In this document: positions 25,987 to 34,673 of the stretch, piece by piece
Position numbering within the stretch: position 1 is the first letter of the stretch
Layout of the letters: the number at the start of each line of letters is the position of its first letter
Origin: Wenjunlia tyrosinilytica
GTDB lineage: Bacteria > Actinomycetota > Actinomycetes > Streptomycetales > Streptomycetaceae
NCBI RefSeq assembly: GCF_014646055.1
Contig: NZ_BMMS01000006.1
Location: 62,001-126,000 of the forward strand
Direction: 5' to 3'
Length of the DNA: 64,000 nt
The notes under the pieces: generated by a model
Database searches by the model: none
Told to the model about the DNA's origin: nothing
The model's input: only the letters and a program-made list of their open reading frames with translations
Made by a program: the position numbers and the translations under genes

Positions 25987-26607
25987 TCACACCCACCCGC
26001 GTTCGCGGGCGAGGCGGGCGGCGGTGTGGCGGTTTTCGGCGTGCAGTTTGGCGGTGGCGGAGGAGAGGTAGTTGCGGACGGTGCCGGGGGAGAGGGATGC
26101 CCTGCGGGCGATCTCGGCGATCGGGGCGCCGTCCGCGGCCAGTTCCAGGACCTCGGCCTCACGGGCCGTCAGCGGGGAGTCCCCCGCGCTGATGGCGTCG
26201 GCGGCCAGGTCGGGGTCGATGTAGCGGCCTCCGCTGTGCACGCTCCGGATGATCTCGGCGAGCCGTTGCGCCGACACCGTCTTCGGCACAAAGCCGCGCA
26301 CCCCTGCGGCGAGGGCACGCTTGAGGTGACCCGGCCGGCCGTGGCCGGTGACGATCATCGTCCGGCACTCGGGCAGCCCGGTCCTCAGCGCCGTCGCGAC
26401 CGCCACGCCGTCCTTCCCGCCCGGCATCTGCAGATCCAGTACGGCGACGTCCGGCCGGTGTGCCATGGCCATGGCGACCGCCTCCGGCCCGGAAGCCGCT
26501 TCCGCCACGACCAGCAGGTCGTCCTCGTACGACAGCAGCGCCGCCACCGCGCCGCGGATCAGATGCTCGTCGTCCGCGAGCAGCACCCTTATGCGCTCGG
26601 CTCGCAT
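25987..26607 (-). CDS. LuxR/NarL-type response regulator
   Basis: A 206-residue two-component regulator. The receiver domain has ADDEHLIRGA, phospho-acceptor Asp58 (DVAVLDLQMPGG) and FVPKT. The C-terminal LuxR HTH reads SPLTAREAEVLELAADG, then IARRASLSPGTVRNYLSSA. Its start overlaps the sensor-kinase gene by 19 bp, so the pair is translationally coupled and almost certainly cognate. It probably controls the ABC exporter genes upstream in the same operon. Confidence 0.92.
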   Translation of the reverse strand: MRAERIRVLLADDEHLIRGAVAALLSYEDDLLVVAEAASGPEAVAMAMAHRPDVAVLDLQMPGGKDGVAVATALRTGLPECRTMIVTGHGRPGHLKRALAAGVRGFVPKTVSAQRLAEIIRSVHSGGRYIDPDLAADAISAGDSPLTAREAEVLELAADGAPIAEIARRASLSPGTVRNYLSSATAKLHAENRHTAARLARERGWV

Positions 26608-27887
26608 ACCGCGTCGCCCCCCTTCGGCGGCGCGAGGGGCGAGGACCGGACCGGGGACCCTGCCGGCGCGGCGCCGGGGTCGCGTGGCAGGGGGACTCCC
26701 ACCGTCAGACGGAAGACTCCCGCCTTCGACTCGGCGGCCAGCGTGCCCCCGAGCGCGTCGAGTCGTTCCCGCAGCCCGGCCAGCCCCGAGCCGGCCGTTC
26801 CGCGTTCGGCGGAACCCCCGGCGGGCTCGGGCACACCGTCGTTCTCCACCGTCAGCACCACCGAGGCGCCCAACGCCAGGTGGATCGTGCAGCGCCGTGC
26901 CTCGCTGTGCCGCAGCACATTCGTCGTGGCCTCCCGGATCACCCAGCCCAGCGCCGTCTGGATCTGTGGCGGCAGCGAGCCTCCGCGGTCCCCCTCGGCC
27001 CGCCCGTCGACGCCCGCCGCGCCCAGGACGGACAGCGCACCGGCCAGTTCGACCGCCAGATCGGCCTTGCGGTAGCCGCGCACGACCTCGCGGACCTCGC
27101 GCTGCGACTCCTGGGCGATGCGCTGGATCTCGATCATCTGCTCCACCACCTCGGGCCTGCCCCGCCGTGCCAGATGCACGGCGAGCTCGCTCTTGAGCGC
27201 GATCACCGCCAGATTCCGTCCCATCACATCGTGGAGGTCCCGCCCGAAGCGCAAACGCTCCTCGGCGACCGCCAGTTGCGACTGCACCTCGCGGGCGGCG
27301 TCCAGTTCCCACACCGCGCTCAGCAGCCAGGCCGAGCAGCCGCTGGTGATCACCCACCCGAATCCCGCGAGGAGCACGGCGACGGCGATGACCAGGGCCT
27401 CGTCACCGAGCCCCAGCACCGCCGCCACCGCGGCCGTCCCGGCCGCCGTGCCGAACACGGTGCAGAGCATCCGGCGCGTCCCCCGGATGGCGAGCACCAG
27501 AGCGCCGAGACCGAACGCGGTGAAGACGACGACGGGCGCCGGTACATCCGCAGCGTTCGAGATGGTCCCGGTCGCCCGCGCCACCAGCGTCGCGACCGCG
27601 CCGAGGCCGGAGAGCACGACGACGGCGACGAACAGCCGGTTCGGCCGGTCGCGGCGCCCCAGCGCCCAGTCCAGGGCCCTGGACGACAGCATCGCGCACA
27701 GCAGGGCGTGCAGGGCGACGAGCGCCGACAGCCCCGCGGCCAGCCATTCCGGGAGGTCCCCCTGCCCGACGGTGAGGCCGATCAGGCCCAATTCGAGGAG
27801 CGCGAAGGAGTGGAACGACCCCCGTGTGTACAACTCGATCCGGGCGGGGTCGCTCCGCCGGTCCCACCAGCCCGTCAGTCTCGACAT
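26589..27887 (-). CDS. Sensor histidine kinase (HisKA_3 class)
   Basis: A 432-residue membrane kinase; the ATG at 27887 follows GGAGAG. Six or so membrane helices (residues 25-195) form the sensor, followed by dimerisation helix FGRDLHDVMGRNLAV with phospho-acceptor His219, N-box REATTNVLRHSEA and G-box GSGLAGLRERL. This is the DesK/NarX-like class that pairs with LuxR regulators and often watches membrane state or antibiotics. The 68-bp gap to the permease gene contains three copies of GGATTTCC. Confidence 0.92.
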   Translation of the reverse strand: MSRLTGWWDRRSDPARIELYTRGSFHSFALLELGLIGLTVGQGDLPEWLAAGLSALVALHALLCAMLSSRALDWALGRRDRPNRLFVAVVVLSGLGAVATLVARATGTISNAADVPAPVVVFTAFGLGALVLAIRGTRRMLCTVFGTAAGTAAVAAVLGLGDEALVIAVAVLLAGFGWVITSGCSAWLLSAVWELDAAREVQSQLAVAEERLRFGRDLHDVMGRNLAVIALKSELAVHLARRGRPEVVEQMIEIQRIAQESQREVREVVRGYRKADLAVELAGALSVLGAAGVDGRAEGDRGGSLPPQIQTALGWVIREATTNVLRHSEARRCTIHLALGASVVLTVENDGVPEPAGGSAERGTAGSGLAGLRERLDALGGTLAAESKAGVFRLTVGVPLPRDPGAAPAGSPVRSSPLAPPKGGDAVCEPSA

Positions 27888-27955
27888 CGTCTCTCCGGTG
27901 GGTCGGCGGATTTCCGGGTGGTGAGCGGGATTTCCGGTCGGCGGATTTCCCGTGG

Positions 27956-28741
27956 TCAGCGGCGCGGTTCCCAGCGGAACCATCGGCGTACAGCAAACAC
28001 GGCCAGGCCCGTCCAGACCAGTGCCGTGGCCAGCGCCCCGAGCACATCATGGGCCCCGACGCCGCCGACCCACCCGGCCCGGACGAGTTCCAGTACCGGG
28101 GTCATCGGCAGCAGGCGGCACACATTCGCCAGCGCGTCCGGCATCGTCTCCAGGGGGATGATGAGTCCGGAGCCCACCAGCGACAGGAACAGCAGCGGCG
28201 TCGTGGTGATCTGGGCCATCTCCACGGTCCGCGTGATGACCGTGGACGCGGCGGCCAGCGCCGTCAGCAGGACCAGTCCCAGGGCGACTGCGGCCACCAG
28301 GAGTTCCGCTCGCTCGGGCATGTCGAGATCGAGCAGTGCCGTCCCCGCTGCGATCAGCACCAGGCACTGCACGAGCGCCACCGCCACCGCCGGGAGGGCC
28401 GTGCCGACCAGGATCTCCAGGTCGCTCGCCTCGCCCGTGCGCAGCCGCTTGAGCACCAGCTCCTCACGCCGCGCCACATACACGGTCACGAGGTTGTAGT
28501 AGACGACGAAGAGCAGGACGAAGCCGACGCCGCCGCTCATCGACACGGCGTTCACATCCAGCCCGGTCTTCTCGAGGTCCATCTGCGCGATCGTCGGGCG
28601 CATGACGGCGACCATGCCGACGGGCAACAGCAACGCGGTGAGCATCGCCAGGGTGTTCCGTGACAGCAGGGTGAGTTCGGCCCGCCCGAGCGCGGTCACG
28701 CGGCCCATGGGGGTGGTCGTGGTGGTGATGGTCGCCGTCAT
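27956..28741 (-). CDS. ABC-2 type transporter permease
   Basis: A 261-residue integral membrane protein with about six helices, typical of ABC-2 export permeases (FVVYYNLVTVYVARREELVLKRL, then LIIPLETMPDALANVCRLLPMTPVLELVRAGW). It overlaps the ATPase gene by 4 bp. With the ATPase it forms an exporter for an unknown drug, lipid or peptide, in a four-gene unit with the two-component system. Confidence 0.9.
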   Translation of the reverse strand: MTATITTTTTPMGRVTALGRAELTLLSRNTLAMLTALLLPVGMVAVMRPTIAQMDLEKTGLDVNAVSMSGGVGFVLLFVVYYNLVTVYVARREELVLKRLRTGEASDLEILVGTALPAVAVALVQCLVLIAAGTALLDLDMPERAELLVAAVALGLVLLTALAAASTVITRTVEMAQITTTPLLFLSLVGSGLIIPLETMPDALANVCRLLPMTPVLELVRAGWVGGVGAHDVLGALATALVWTGLAVFAVRRWFRWEPRR

Positions 28742-29673
28742 GCCGCACCTTCCGTCCTGTTGCCCGCGATCACGAGGAACGCCTCCTCCAGCGACGCCGA
28801 GCGGGCGTCCAGCCGGTCCAGCCGCACATTCCGCTCCTCCGCCCAGCGCAGCAGGACGGTGAGCGACTTCTGGAGCCGCTCGGTCCGCAGGGTGACGCGC
28901 CCGTCCCGCACCTCGTGCCCGAGCACGTCCAGTCCTGGCAGGGGCGGCAGGTCACCCAGGAGCAGGCCGTCCGGCAGGCCGAAGGAGATATGGGCCGGAC
29001 GGGCGGCCGTGACCTGCGCGGGAGTACCGGAGGCGACGATCCGGCCCTCCCGCATGATGGCCAGCCGGTCGGCGAGGGTCTCCGCCTCCTCCAGGTGGTG
29101 CGTGGTCAGGAGCACGGTCGTGCCGCCGGCCTTCAGCTCCCGCACCAGCTCCCATGTGTCGCGACGCGCCTCGGTGTCGAGCCCGGCCGTCGGCTCGTCC
29201 AGGAACAGCACCTCCGGCTGCCCCAGCAACGCCAGTGCCAGGTCCAGGCGCCGCCGTTCACCGCCGGACAGCTGCTTGGTCCGCACCCTGGCCCGCGCGC
29301 TCAGCCCGACCATGCCCAGGACCTGGTCCACCGGCCGCGCGCCGCTGACGCAGCCCGCCCACATCCGGGCGGTCTCGGTCACCGTGAGGTCGGAGGGGAA
29401 GCCCCCTTCCTGGAGCATCATGCCGACCCTCGGCCGGATCCGGGCCCTTTCCGCGCGGGGGTCGTGGCCCAGGACGCGGACCGCCCCGCCGCTCGGCCGG
29501 GCCAGTCCCTCCAACAGCTCGATCATGGAGGTTTTCCCGGCCCCGTTGGTCCCCAGCAGCGCGAACAGCTCACCGCGCGCCACCTCGAACGACACTCCCC
29601 GTACGGCCTCGAAGCCGCCCCCGTACCGGCGGCACACCTCGGCGGCCTCGATCACGCTCTCCTCGATGTTCAT
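28738..29673 (-). CDS. ABC transporter ATP-binding protein
   Basis: A 311-residue ATPase of the drug-exporter type: Walker A GTNGAGKTS, signature LSGGERRRLDLALAL, Walker B VLFLDEPTAGLD, and the H-loop TTHHLEEAE. The C-terminal extension (DUF4162-like, RTERLQKSLTVLLRWAEE) is usual for this class. It is the first gene of the operon ATPase-permease-kinase-regulator, a layout typical of antibiotic-sensing export systems. Confidence 0.92.
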   Translation of the reverse strand: MNIEESVIEAAEVCRRYGGGFEAVRGVSFEVARGELFALLGTNGAGKTSMIELLEGLARPSGGAVRVLGHDPRAERARIRPRVGMMLQEGGFPSDLTVTETARMWAGCVSGARPVDQVLGMVGLSARARVRTKQLSGGERRRLDLALALLGQPEVLFLDEPTAGLDTEARRDTWELVRELKAGGTTVLLTTHHLEEAETLADRLAIMREGRIVASGTPAQVTAARPAHISFGLPDGLLLGDLPPLPGLDVLGHEVRDGRVTLRTERLQKSLTVLLRWAEERNVRLDRLDARSASLEEAFLVIAGNRTEGAA

Positions 29674-29875
29674 GCCATCAGCGTCCGGCCTCGCGACCGC
29701 CCGGAGCGGTGCGCACTGTCATCAACTGAGATGACGTATGTCATGGGCGGCCGTCAGGAGCGCGCGTCGCGCCGCACCTGGGCGGCGGCGGGAGGTGCTC
29801 GGGCAGGAGCGCGCCACCTGTCGGGACATCGCGGATCGTCCTATGATCGTTACTCCGTGTGCGAGGGGGGCGAAC

Positions 29876-31975
29876 ATGGCGGCAGGCGGTTCGGCGTCAC
29901 GGCGGGCGCAGGAAGCACGGCGGCAGGAGCGGCTGTTACGCGAGCAGTGGCGGGCGGCCGGCCGTCGGGCCCGCCGCTGGGAGGCGGCCGGCGAGGGGGA
30001 GCGGCGGGTCGCCGCTCAGTTGCTGGTGCTGACCGAGCGGGGGTGGCGGCTCCTCGTGGACCGGCGGTGGCCGGGTACGCGCGAGGCCAATGTGGACATG
30101 CTCCTCGTCGGTCCGGGCGGCGTCTTCGTCATCGACGTCAAGAACTGGCGGGCCGCTCCCGAGCCTTCGGACGGCCGGCTGTGGGCCGGTGGTGAGTCAC
30201 GTGACGATCACGCGCGCAAGCTCATCCGGATGACCAAGACCGCCGAGGGCGCGGTGGCGGCGCTGGGAATGTCCCCCGTGGCCGTTCAGCCGCTCATGGT
30301 CTTCGCGGGGCAGCGCGTCGACGCCGAACTGGGCAGGATCCGGCTGCTGGGCGAGTACGAGGTCGGGCCCGCGCTGCTGTCGCAGAGCCGTCGTCTGCGG
30401 GCGGATTCGGTCCGCGTCATCGCCGACCAACTCGAGCGCGTCTTCCCCGACTACGAGGGATCGGACCTCACGGAAGCCGCCCCGGGAACACCTGAGACGC
30501 CCGAGGGACCCGACGTGCCCGCGAAGCCCCGGAACGACGACGGCTCCGACGGCCTCTTCGACCTCGAGGGCCTGCGCGAGGCCGCCCTCGACGAGGCACG
30601 GCGGGCCCCCATCGAGCAGTGGATGACGTTCCTCCACCCCGACCAGGTCGCGCTGGTCCGCCGCAACTGGGAGGGCCCCGCGCGCATCACCGGCCCGGCC
30701 GGCACCGGAAAGACCGTCGTCGGCCTGCACCGCGCGGCCTACCTCGCCCAGCGCACCACCGGCCGGATCCTGTACGTCACCTTCGCCAACAACCTGCCCC
30801 GCGTCCAGGGCACCTTCCTCAAGACCATGTCGCCCGCCGTGGCGGACCGGGTCGACTTCCGCAGCCTCCACTCCTGGGCGCAGGAGTTCCTCCATGGCCG
30901 CGGTGTGCCCGTCCGCCTGCACGGGGACAAGGCGGAGACGGCGTTCAGCCTCGCCTGGAAGCACGTCGGACGCGAGAGCTGCCTCGCCGAGATCGACCCG
31001 GCGCCGGGCTACTGGCGCGAGGAGATCGACTACGTCATCAAGGGCCGCGGCATCACCTCCTTCGAGGAGTACGCCGCCGTGCCCCGGCGCCGCCGCCGGG
31101 CGACCCTGCGACGGCCGCACCGGCAGGCGGTCTGGGCGCTGTACGAGGCCTACGAGTCCGGGCGCGTCGAGCGCGGGGTGCACGACTTCAACGACGTCCT
31201 CTCCCTGGCACTGGCCGAGGCGGGCAACGCCGCCAAGTCCCCCTACGCCGCCGTGATCGTGGACGAGGTCCAGGACCTGACGCTCGTCGGCGTCAGGCTG
31301 CTCCACGCCCTGGTCGGCGATGTCCCCAACGGCCTGCTCCTGGTCGGGGACGGACAACAGGCCGTCTATCCCGGAGGGTTCCGGCTGTCCGACGCGGGTA
31401 TCGACATCCGCGGTGGACGGGGGCAGGTGCTGCGCACCAACTACCGCAACAGCAAGGAGATCCTGGACGCCGCCCTCGAACTCGTCGCCAAGGACGACTT
31501 CGAGGACATCGACGGCCTGCGCACCCCCGGTCGGCGCGACATCGACCTGACGTACTACGACGGCCGGGTGCACCGCGTTGTGACGCCAACGGTCGCCGTG
31601 CACGACCAGGCCCTTCTCGACTCCCTGCTCGCCCTGCCGTCGTCCGAGCGCGCCGACGCCGCCGTGCTGTGCCCCTCGATGCGGGCCATCGGCCACTACC
31701 GGCGCCTGCTGGCGCAGGCGGGCATCGAGGTGCGCCTGCTGGAGCACTACGACGGCCGGCCCGTCGAGGCCGTGAAGCTCGGCAGCTACCGCCGCGCCAA
31801 GGGCCTGGAGTTCAAGCGCGTCTATCTGCCCCAGCACGATGCCGCGTCGACGCACGAGTCCGCGGCGTCCGAGACCGCGCGTGAGCGTGAGGAACTCGCC
31901 CGCAGCCGGCTGTTCGTGGCCATGACGCGAGCCCGGGATGTGCTGTGGCTGGGCAGCGTCCGGCCGGATCGCTGA
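29876..31975 (+). CDS. NERD nuclease-domain / UvrD-like SF1 helicase fusion
   Basis: A 699-residue protein; the ATG at 29876 follows GCGAGGGGGG. After a basic N-terminal helix, a NERD domain (about residues 40-165) shows the nuclease-like ANVDMLLVGPGGVFVIDVKNW, with acidic and lysine residues in place. A linker leads to an SF1 helicase with Walker A GPAGTGKTVV (about 275), VIVDEVQDLT (about 462), LLVGDGQQAVYPGG and terminal FVAMTRARDVLW. It presumably unwinds and cuts DNA; repair or phage defence are both possible. No recognised defence partner lies next to it. Confidence 0.87.
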   Translation: MAAGGSASRRAQEARRQERLLREQWRAAGRRARRWEAAGEGERRVAAQLLVLTERGWRLLVDRRWPGTREANVDMLLVGPGGVFVIDVKNWRAAPEPSDGRLWAGGESRDDHARKLIRMTKTAEGAVAALGMSPVAVQPLMVFAGQRVDAELGRIRLLGEYEVGPALLSQSRRLRADSVRVIADQLERVFPDYEGSDLTEAAPGTPETPEGPDVPAKPRNDDGSDGLFDLEGLREAALDEARRAPIEQWMTFLHPDQVALVRRNWEGPARITGPAGTGKTVVGLHRAAYLAQRTTGRILYVTFANNLPRVQGTFLKTMSPAVADRVDFRSLHSWAQEFLHGRGVPVRLHGDKAETAFSLAWKHVGRESCLAEIDPAPGYWREEIDYVIKGRGITSFEEYAAVPRRRRRATLRRPHRQAVWALYEAYESGRVERGVHDFNDVLSLALAEAGNAAKSPYAAVIVDEVQDLTLVGVRLLHALVGDVPNGLLLVGDGQQAVYPGGFRLSDAGIDIRGGRGQVLRTNYRNSKEILDAALELVAKDDFEDIDGLRTPGRRDIDLTYYDGRVHRVVTPTVAVHDQALLDSLLALPSSERADAAVLCPSMRAIGHYRRLLAQAGIEVRLLEHYDGRPVEAVKLGSYRRAKGLEFKRVYLPQHDAASTHESAASETAREREELARSRLFVAMTRARDVLWLGSVRPDR

Positions 31976-32044
31976 TGTCCCTGGCCACTGACCGTGCGGT
32001 ACGCCCCGGATGTCACCGCTCCCCGGATGTCCCCTCCCCGCATG

Positions 32045-32956
32045 TCACCGCTCGGCGGTCGCGCGCAGGACCGGCTTCACATCGAGAACGGGAGTGCCGT
32101 CGATCGCTTCGAGACCGCTGACGGTGATCGCGTCGCCGTCGTCCTCGACATCGGTGATGGTCACCGTGTGCAGCCCGATCGGGTTGGGGCGGTCCGGTGA
32201 CCGGGTCGAGAACACGCCCTGGCGAGGCCGGTCGGTGTTGCCGCGAGGGTGGACGGACAGCACATCGCGAGAGCCCTGGTGGAGCCAGGTCAGGAGGACC
32301 ACCTCCTCGCCCACCCGCAGATCGGCCGCCGCCTCCCGCAGCTCGGGCCGGAAGACGATTCGCGCGGCCGGTGCTCCTTCGTCGCCCTGCTTGGGCGCGC
32401 CGGCGCGGTCGGTCAGCGGTGATTCCACCCGGCCGACCGGGCGCACGGGGTACTCCGGCTCGCTCGGTCCCGCCTCCCGACCTTCCGCTCCTTCCGTGTC
32501 AGGTACCACCCACGTCCCGTCGCGCATGAGGTCGCGGTCGGTGAGTTCGTTGGCCTCCCGCCAGGCCTGCAACCGCTGCGGCTCGATGCGGAAGTAGAGA
32601 TAGGAGGTGGTGAGCTCACGCGGGTCGAAGCCCGTCTTGGCGGCGAACGCGTCGCCGAGTCCGCCGGTGAGCTCGGTGGCCGCGAGCGGGCGCACCGTAC
32701 CCTCGATGAGGACGAGATCGCGGGTCGGGCCGATGCCGAGGCGGACCTTGCCGGTGCCCCGCAGATTGCGGCCGGTGGGGCTGGAGGCCGGGGTGGAGAC
32801 CAGCAGGGTGCCGCCGTCCCACAGGAACGACAACGGGATGAGGTAGGGGGTCCCTCCTTCCTCGTCGGCCGTGGCCACCCAGGCGTCGACGTCGTGCTCG
32901 AGCCGGTTCAGCGCGTCCTGCCTGCGCTGCTGAGGGGTGCGGGGCGGCGGGGTCAT
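32045..32956 (-). CDS. Fusion of a PNPOx-like flavin-binding domain with a TrmO/TsaA-like domain
   Basis: A 303-residue two-domain protein. Residues 1-145 are a pyridoxamine-5'-phosphate-oxidase-like split barrel (DVDAWVATADEEGGTPYLIPLSFLWDGGTLLV, TRDLVLIEGTVRPL), as in F420- or FMN-dependent reductases. Residues 165-300 are TrmO-like (VRPVGRVESPLTDRAGAPKQ, then RGNTDRPRQGVFSTRSPDRP), the enzyme that N6-methylates t6A37 in tRNA-Thr with SAM. The two activities have no known link. Each domain looks complete, so a sequencing join of two genes is unlikely. Confidence 0.85.
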   Translation of the reverse strand: MTPPPRTPQQRRQDALNRLEHDVDAWVATADEEGGTPYLIPLSFLWDGGTLLVSTPASSPTGRNLRGTGKVRLGIGPTRDLVLIEGTVRPLAATELTGGLGDAFAAKTGFDPRELTTSYLYFRIEPQRLQAWREANELTDRDLMRDGTWVVPDTEGAEGREAGPSEPEYPVRPVGRVESPLTDRAGAPKQGDEGAPAARIVFRPELREAAADLRVGEEVVLLTWLHQGSRDVLSVHPRGNTDRPRQGVFSTRSPDRPNPIGLHTVTITDVEDDGDAITVSGLEAIDGTPVLDVKPVLRATAER

Positions 32957-33144
32957 GGTGGGCGGGTCTCCTCATCGCTGATCGGATCAATCAGGCGGGC
33001 AGGACACGGGTGGCGGGAACGGGGCAGGGACGCGGGTGGCGCGAAAGGCCGGCCGCGGCCCCGGCACCATGTGACCGGGACGATCGGGGTGATCAAAGGA
33101 ATCATGCCCCGCCCTGCGCCCGTTCGCCGTGGTGCCGGGTGTAC

Positions 33145-33489
33145 TCAGGCGGGCTGGACGAGTCCGATGACATTGCCGTCCGCGTCCTTCACGGTGGCGA
33201 TCAGCTTGCCCTCGCCGACGTCGCCGATCTCCTGCTGCGCCTGCGCGCCCGCGTCCAGGAGCGCCTGCACACTGCTCTTGATGTCGTCCACCTGCCAGTA
33301 GGTGACCGGGCCGGTCATGCCCTTGCGGTGGCCGTGGGGATCGAGGCCCACATCCAGGCCGTCGACGTCGTAGCCGACGTAGTAGGCCTCGTCCATGATC
33401 GGCTCGACGCCCAGAAGCGCGCCGAACACGGCCTTCGCCTTCGCCAGGTCCTGCACGGGGTAGATGATCGTCTTGATGCCGTTGGCCAT
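33145..33489 (-). CDS. VOC-family protein
   Basis: A 114-residue vicinal-oxygen-chelate protein; the ATG at 33489 follows AGGAG. Visible modules are IKTIIYPVQDLAKAKAVFGALLG and VTYWQVDDIKSSVQALLDAG, ending DADGNVIGLVQ. It is divergent from the ECF41-like sigma factor gene, and ECF41 factors typically control a neighbouring small metabolic gene, so this is the likely target. Confidence 0.85.
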   Translation of the reverse strand: MANGIKTIIYPVQDLAKAKAVFGALLGVEPIMDEAYYVGYDVDGLDVGLDPHGHRKGMTGPVTYWQVDDIKSSVQALLDAGAQAQQEIGDVGEGKLIATVKDADGNVIGLVQPA

Positions 33490-33505
33490 GGTGTACTCCT
33501 GATTC

Positions 33506-33537
33506 GTGATGCCGTGATGCCGTGATGCCGTGGTGTC
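33506..33537. repeat. Tandem 8-bp repeat upstream of the VOC gene
   Basis: GTGATGCC occurs three times without spacing (33506, 33514, 33522), followed by a degenerate fourth copy GTGGTGTC. It lies in the untranslated leader of the VOC gene, 17 bp before its start. Confidence 0.75.
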
Positions 33538-33607
33538 GTTCGCTCGTCGGATCGACCGGATCGTGTCCGTCACTCCTATGACAGACCGCGACGGAGGAAT
33601 GTGACGG

Positions 33608-34486
33608 ATGGAAGAGCACGAGTTTCTGGCGGAGCGCTTCGAGGCGCACCGCCCCCACCTTCGGGCCGTCGCCTACCGAATGCTCGGCTCGTCCAGCGAT
33701 GCCGAAGACGCTGTTCAGGAGGCATGGCTGCGGGTCAGCCGCTCCGACACCGGCGATGTGGAGAACCTGGGCGGATGGCTGACGACGATCGTGGCGCGCG
33801 TCTCGCTGAACATGCTCCAGTCCCGGAAGTCACGGCGTGAGGATCCACTGGACGCCGGCCTGGCCGAGCCGCCCGCGCCGCGCGAGGAAGGCGTCGATCC
33901 CGAGTACGAGGCACTGCGGGCCGACGCCGTCGGGCGGGGGCTGCTCGTCGTGCTCGACACCCTGACGCCCGCCGAACGCCTCGCGTTCGTGCTGCACGAC
34001 ATGTTCGCCGTGCCGTTCGACGAGATCGCCCCCATCGTCGAGCGCTCGCCCGCCGCCGCGCGGCAGCTCGCGAGCCGCGCCCGCCGCCGGGTGCAGGATT
34101 CGGACGCCGGCTGCGGCGCCGATCCGGTACGCCAGGGGGAGGTCGTGGACGCCTTCCTCGCGGCGTCACGCGAGGGTGACTTCGACGCGCTGCTCGCCCT
34201 GCTCGACCCGGATGTCGTCGTGCGCGCCGACAGCGCGGCCGTGGCCGCGGGCGCGGCGAGCGAGGTCCGCGGCGCGTCGGCCGTGGTCAGCACCTTCCTG
34301 GGCCGCGCCCGGGCCGCGCAGTCGGCACTCGTCGACGGAGCGGCGGCGGCCGTGTGGGCCCCGGGCGGGCGGCCCCGTGTCGTGTTCGGCTTCACGATCA
34401 CGCCCGCGGGCAGGATCACAGCGATCGAACTGCTCGCCGACCCCGCGCACCTGGGCCGACTGGATGTGAAGATCCTGGAGGTCTGA
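33608..34486 (+). CDS. ECF sigma factor with SnoaL-like C-terminal domain (ECF41/SigJ type)
   Basis: A 292-residue sigma factor. Sigma-70 region 2 (FEAHRPHLRAVAYRMLGSSS, DAVQEAWLRV) and region 4 (LTPAERLAFVLHDMFAVPFD, SPAAARQLASRARRRV) are followed by a SnoaL-like domain (about 185-292, VVDAFLAASREGDFDALLAL). In ECF41 factors this fused domain replaces a separate anti-sigma factor and tunes activity. It reads divergently from the VOC gene and is followed by an FAD oxidase, both likely regulon members. Confidence 0.88.
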   Translation: MEEHEFLAERFEAHRPHLRAVAYRMLGSSSDAEDAVQEAWLRVSRSDTGDVENLGGWLTTIVARVSLNMLQSRKSRREDPLDAGLAEPPAPREEGVDPEYEALRADAVGRGLLVVLDTLTPAERLAFVLHDMFAVPFDEIAPIVERSPAAARQLASRARRRVQDSDAGCGADPVRQGEVVDAFLAASREGDFDALLALLDPDVVVRADSAAVAAGAASEVRGASAVVSTFLGRARAAQSALVDGAAAAVWAPGGRPRVVFGFTITPAGRITAIELLADPAHLGRLDVKILEV

Positions 34487-34609
34487 CGGCCGGCGCGCCC
34501 GGTGGCCGGGCGGACCTCGGGGCCGCCGGCTCCTCGGGTTGAGGCTTCCCGCGTTCGGCGTAGCGTGGGATGAGGCGGCTCCGCAAGAGCACGTGGAGCG
34601 CGGGGAGCG

Positions 34610-34629
34610 CGTGGTCCACGTGGACCACG
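34610..34629. promoter_or_regulatory. Perfect 20-bp palindrome upstream of the FAD oxidase gene
   Basis: CGTGGTCCACGTGGACCACG is a perfect even palindrome, 44 bp before the oxidase start. Neighbouring sequence repeats the CACGTGGA half. Its size and symmetry fit the operator of a dimeric repressor such as TetR. No such regulator is adjacent. Confidence 0.7.
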
Positions 34630-34673
34630 TGGAGCACGGAGAGCACGTCCGGCACGAGGAGCGGGTGGCGTCC

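Noticed and set aside
30197-31855. 552-codon minus-strand frame opposite the NERD-helicase
   Set aside because: Same shadow effect; the plus strand carries intact helicase motifs.
29876-31975. Calling the NERD-helicase a named phage-defence system
   Set aside because: No recognised defence partner gene lies beside it, so only the domain architecture can be claimed.
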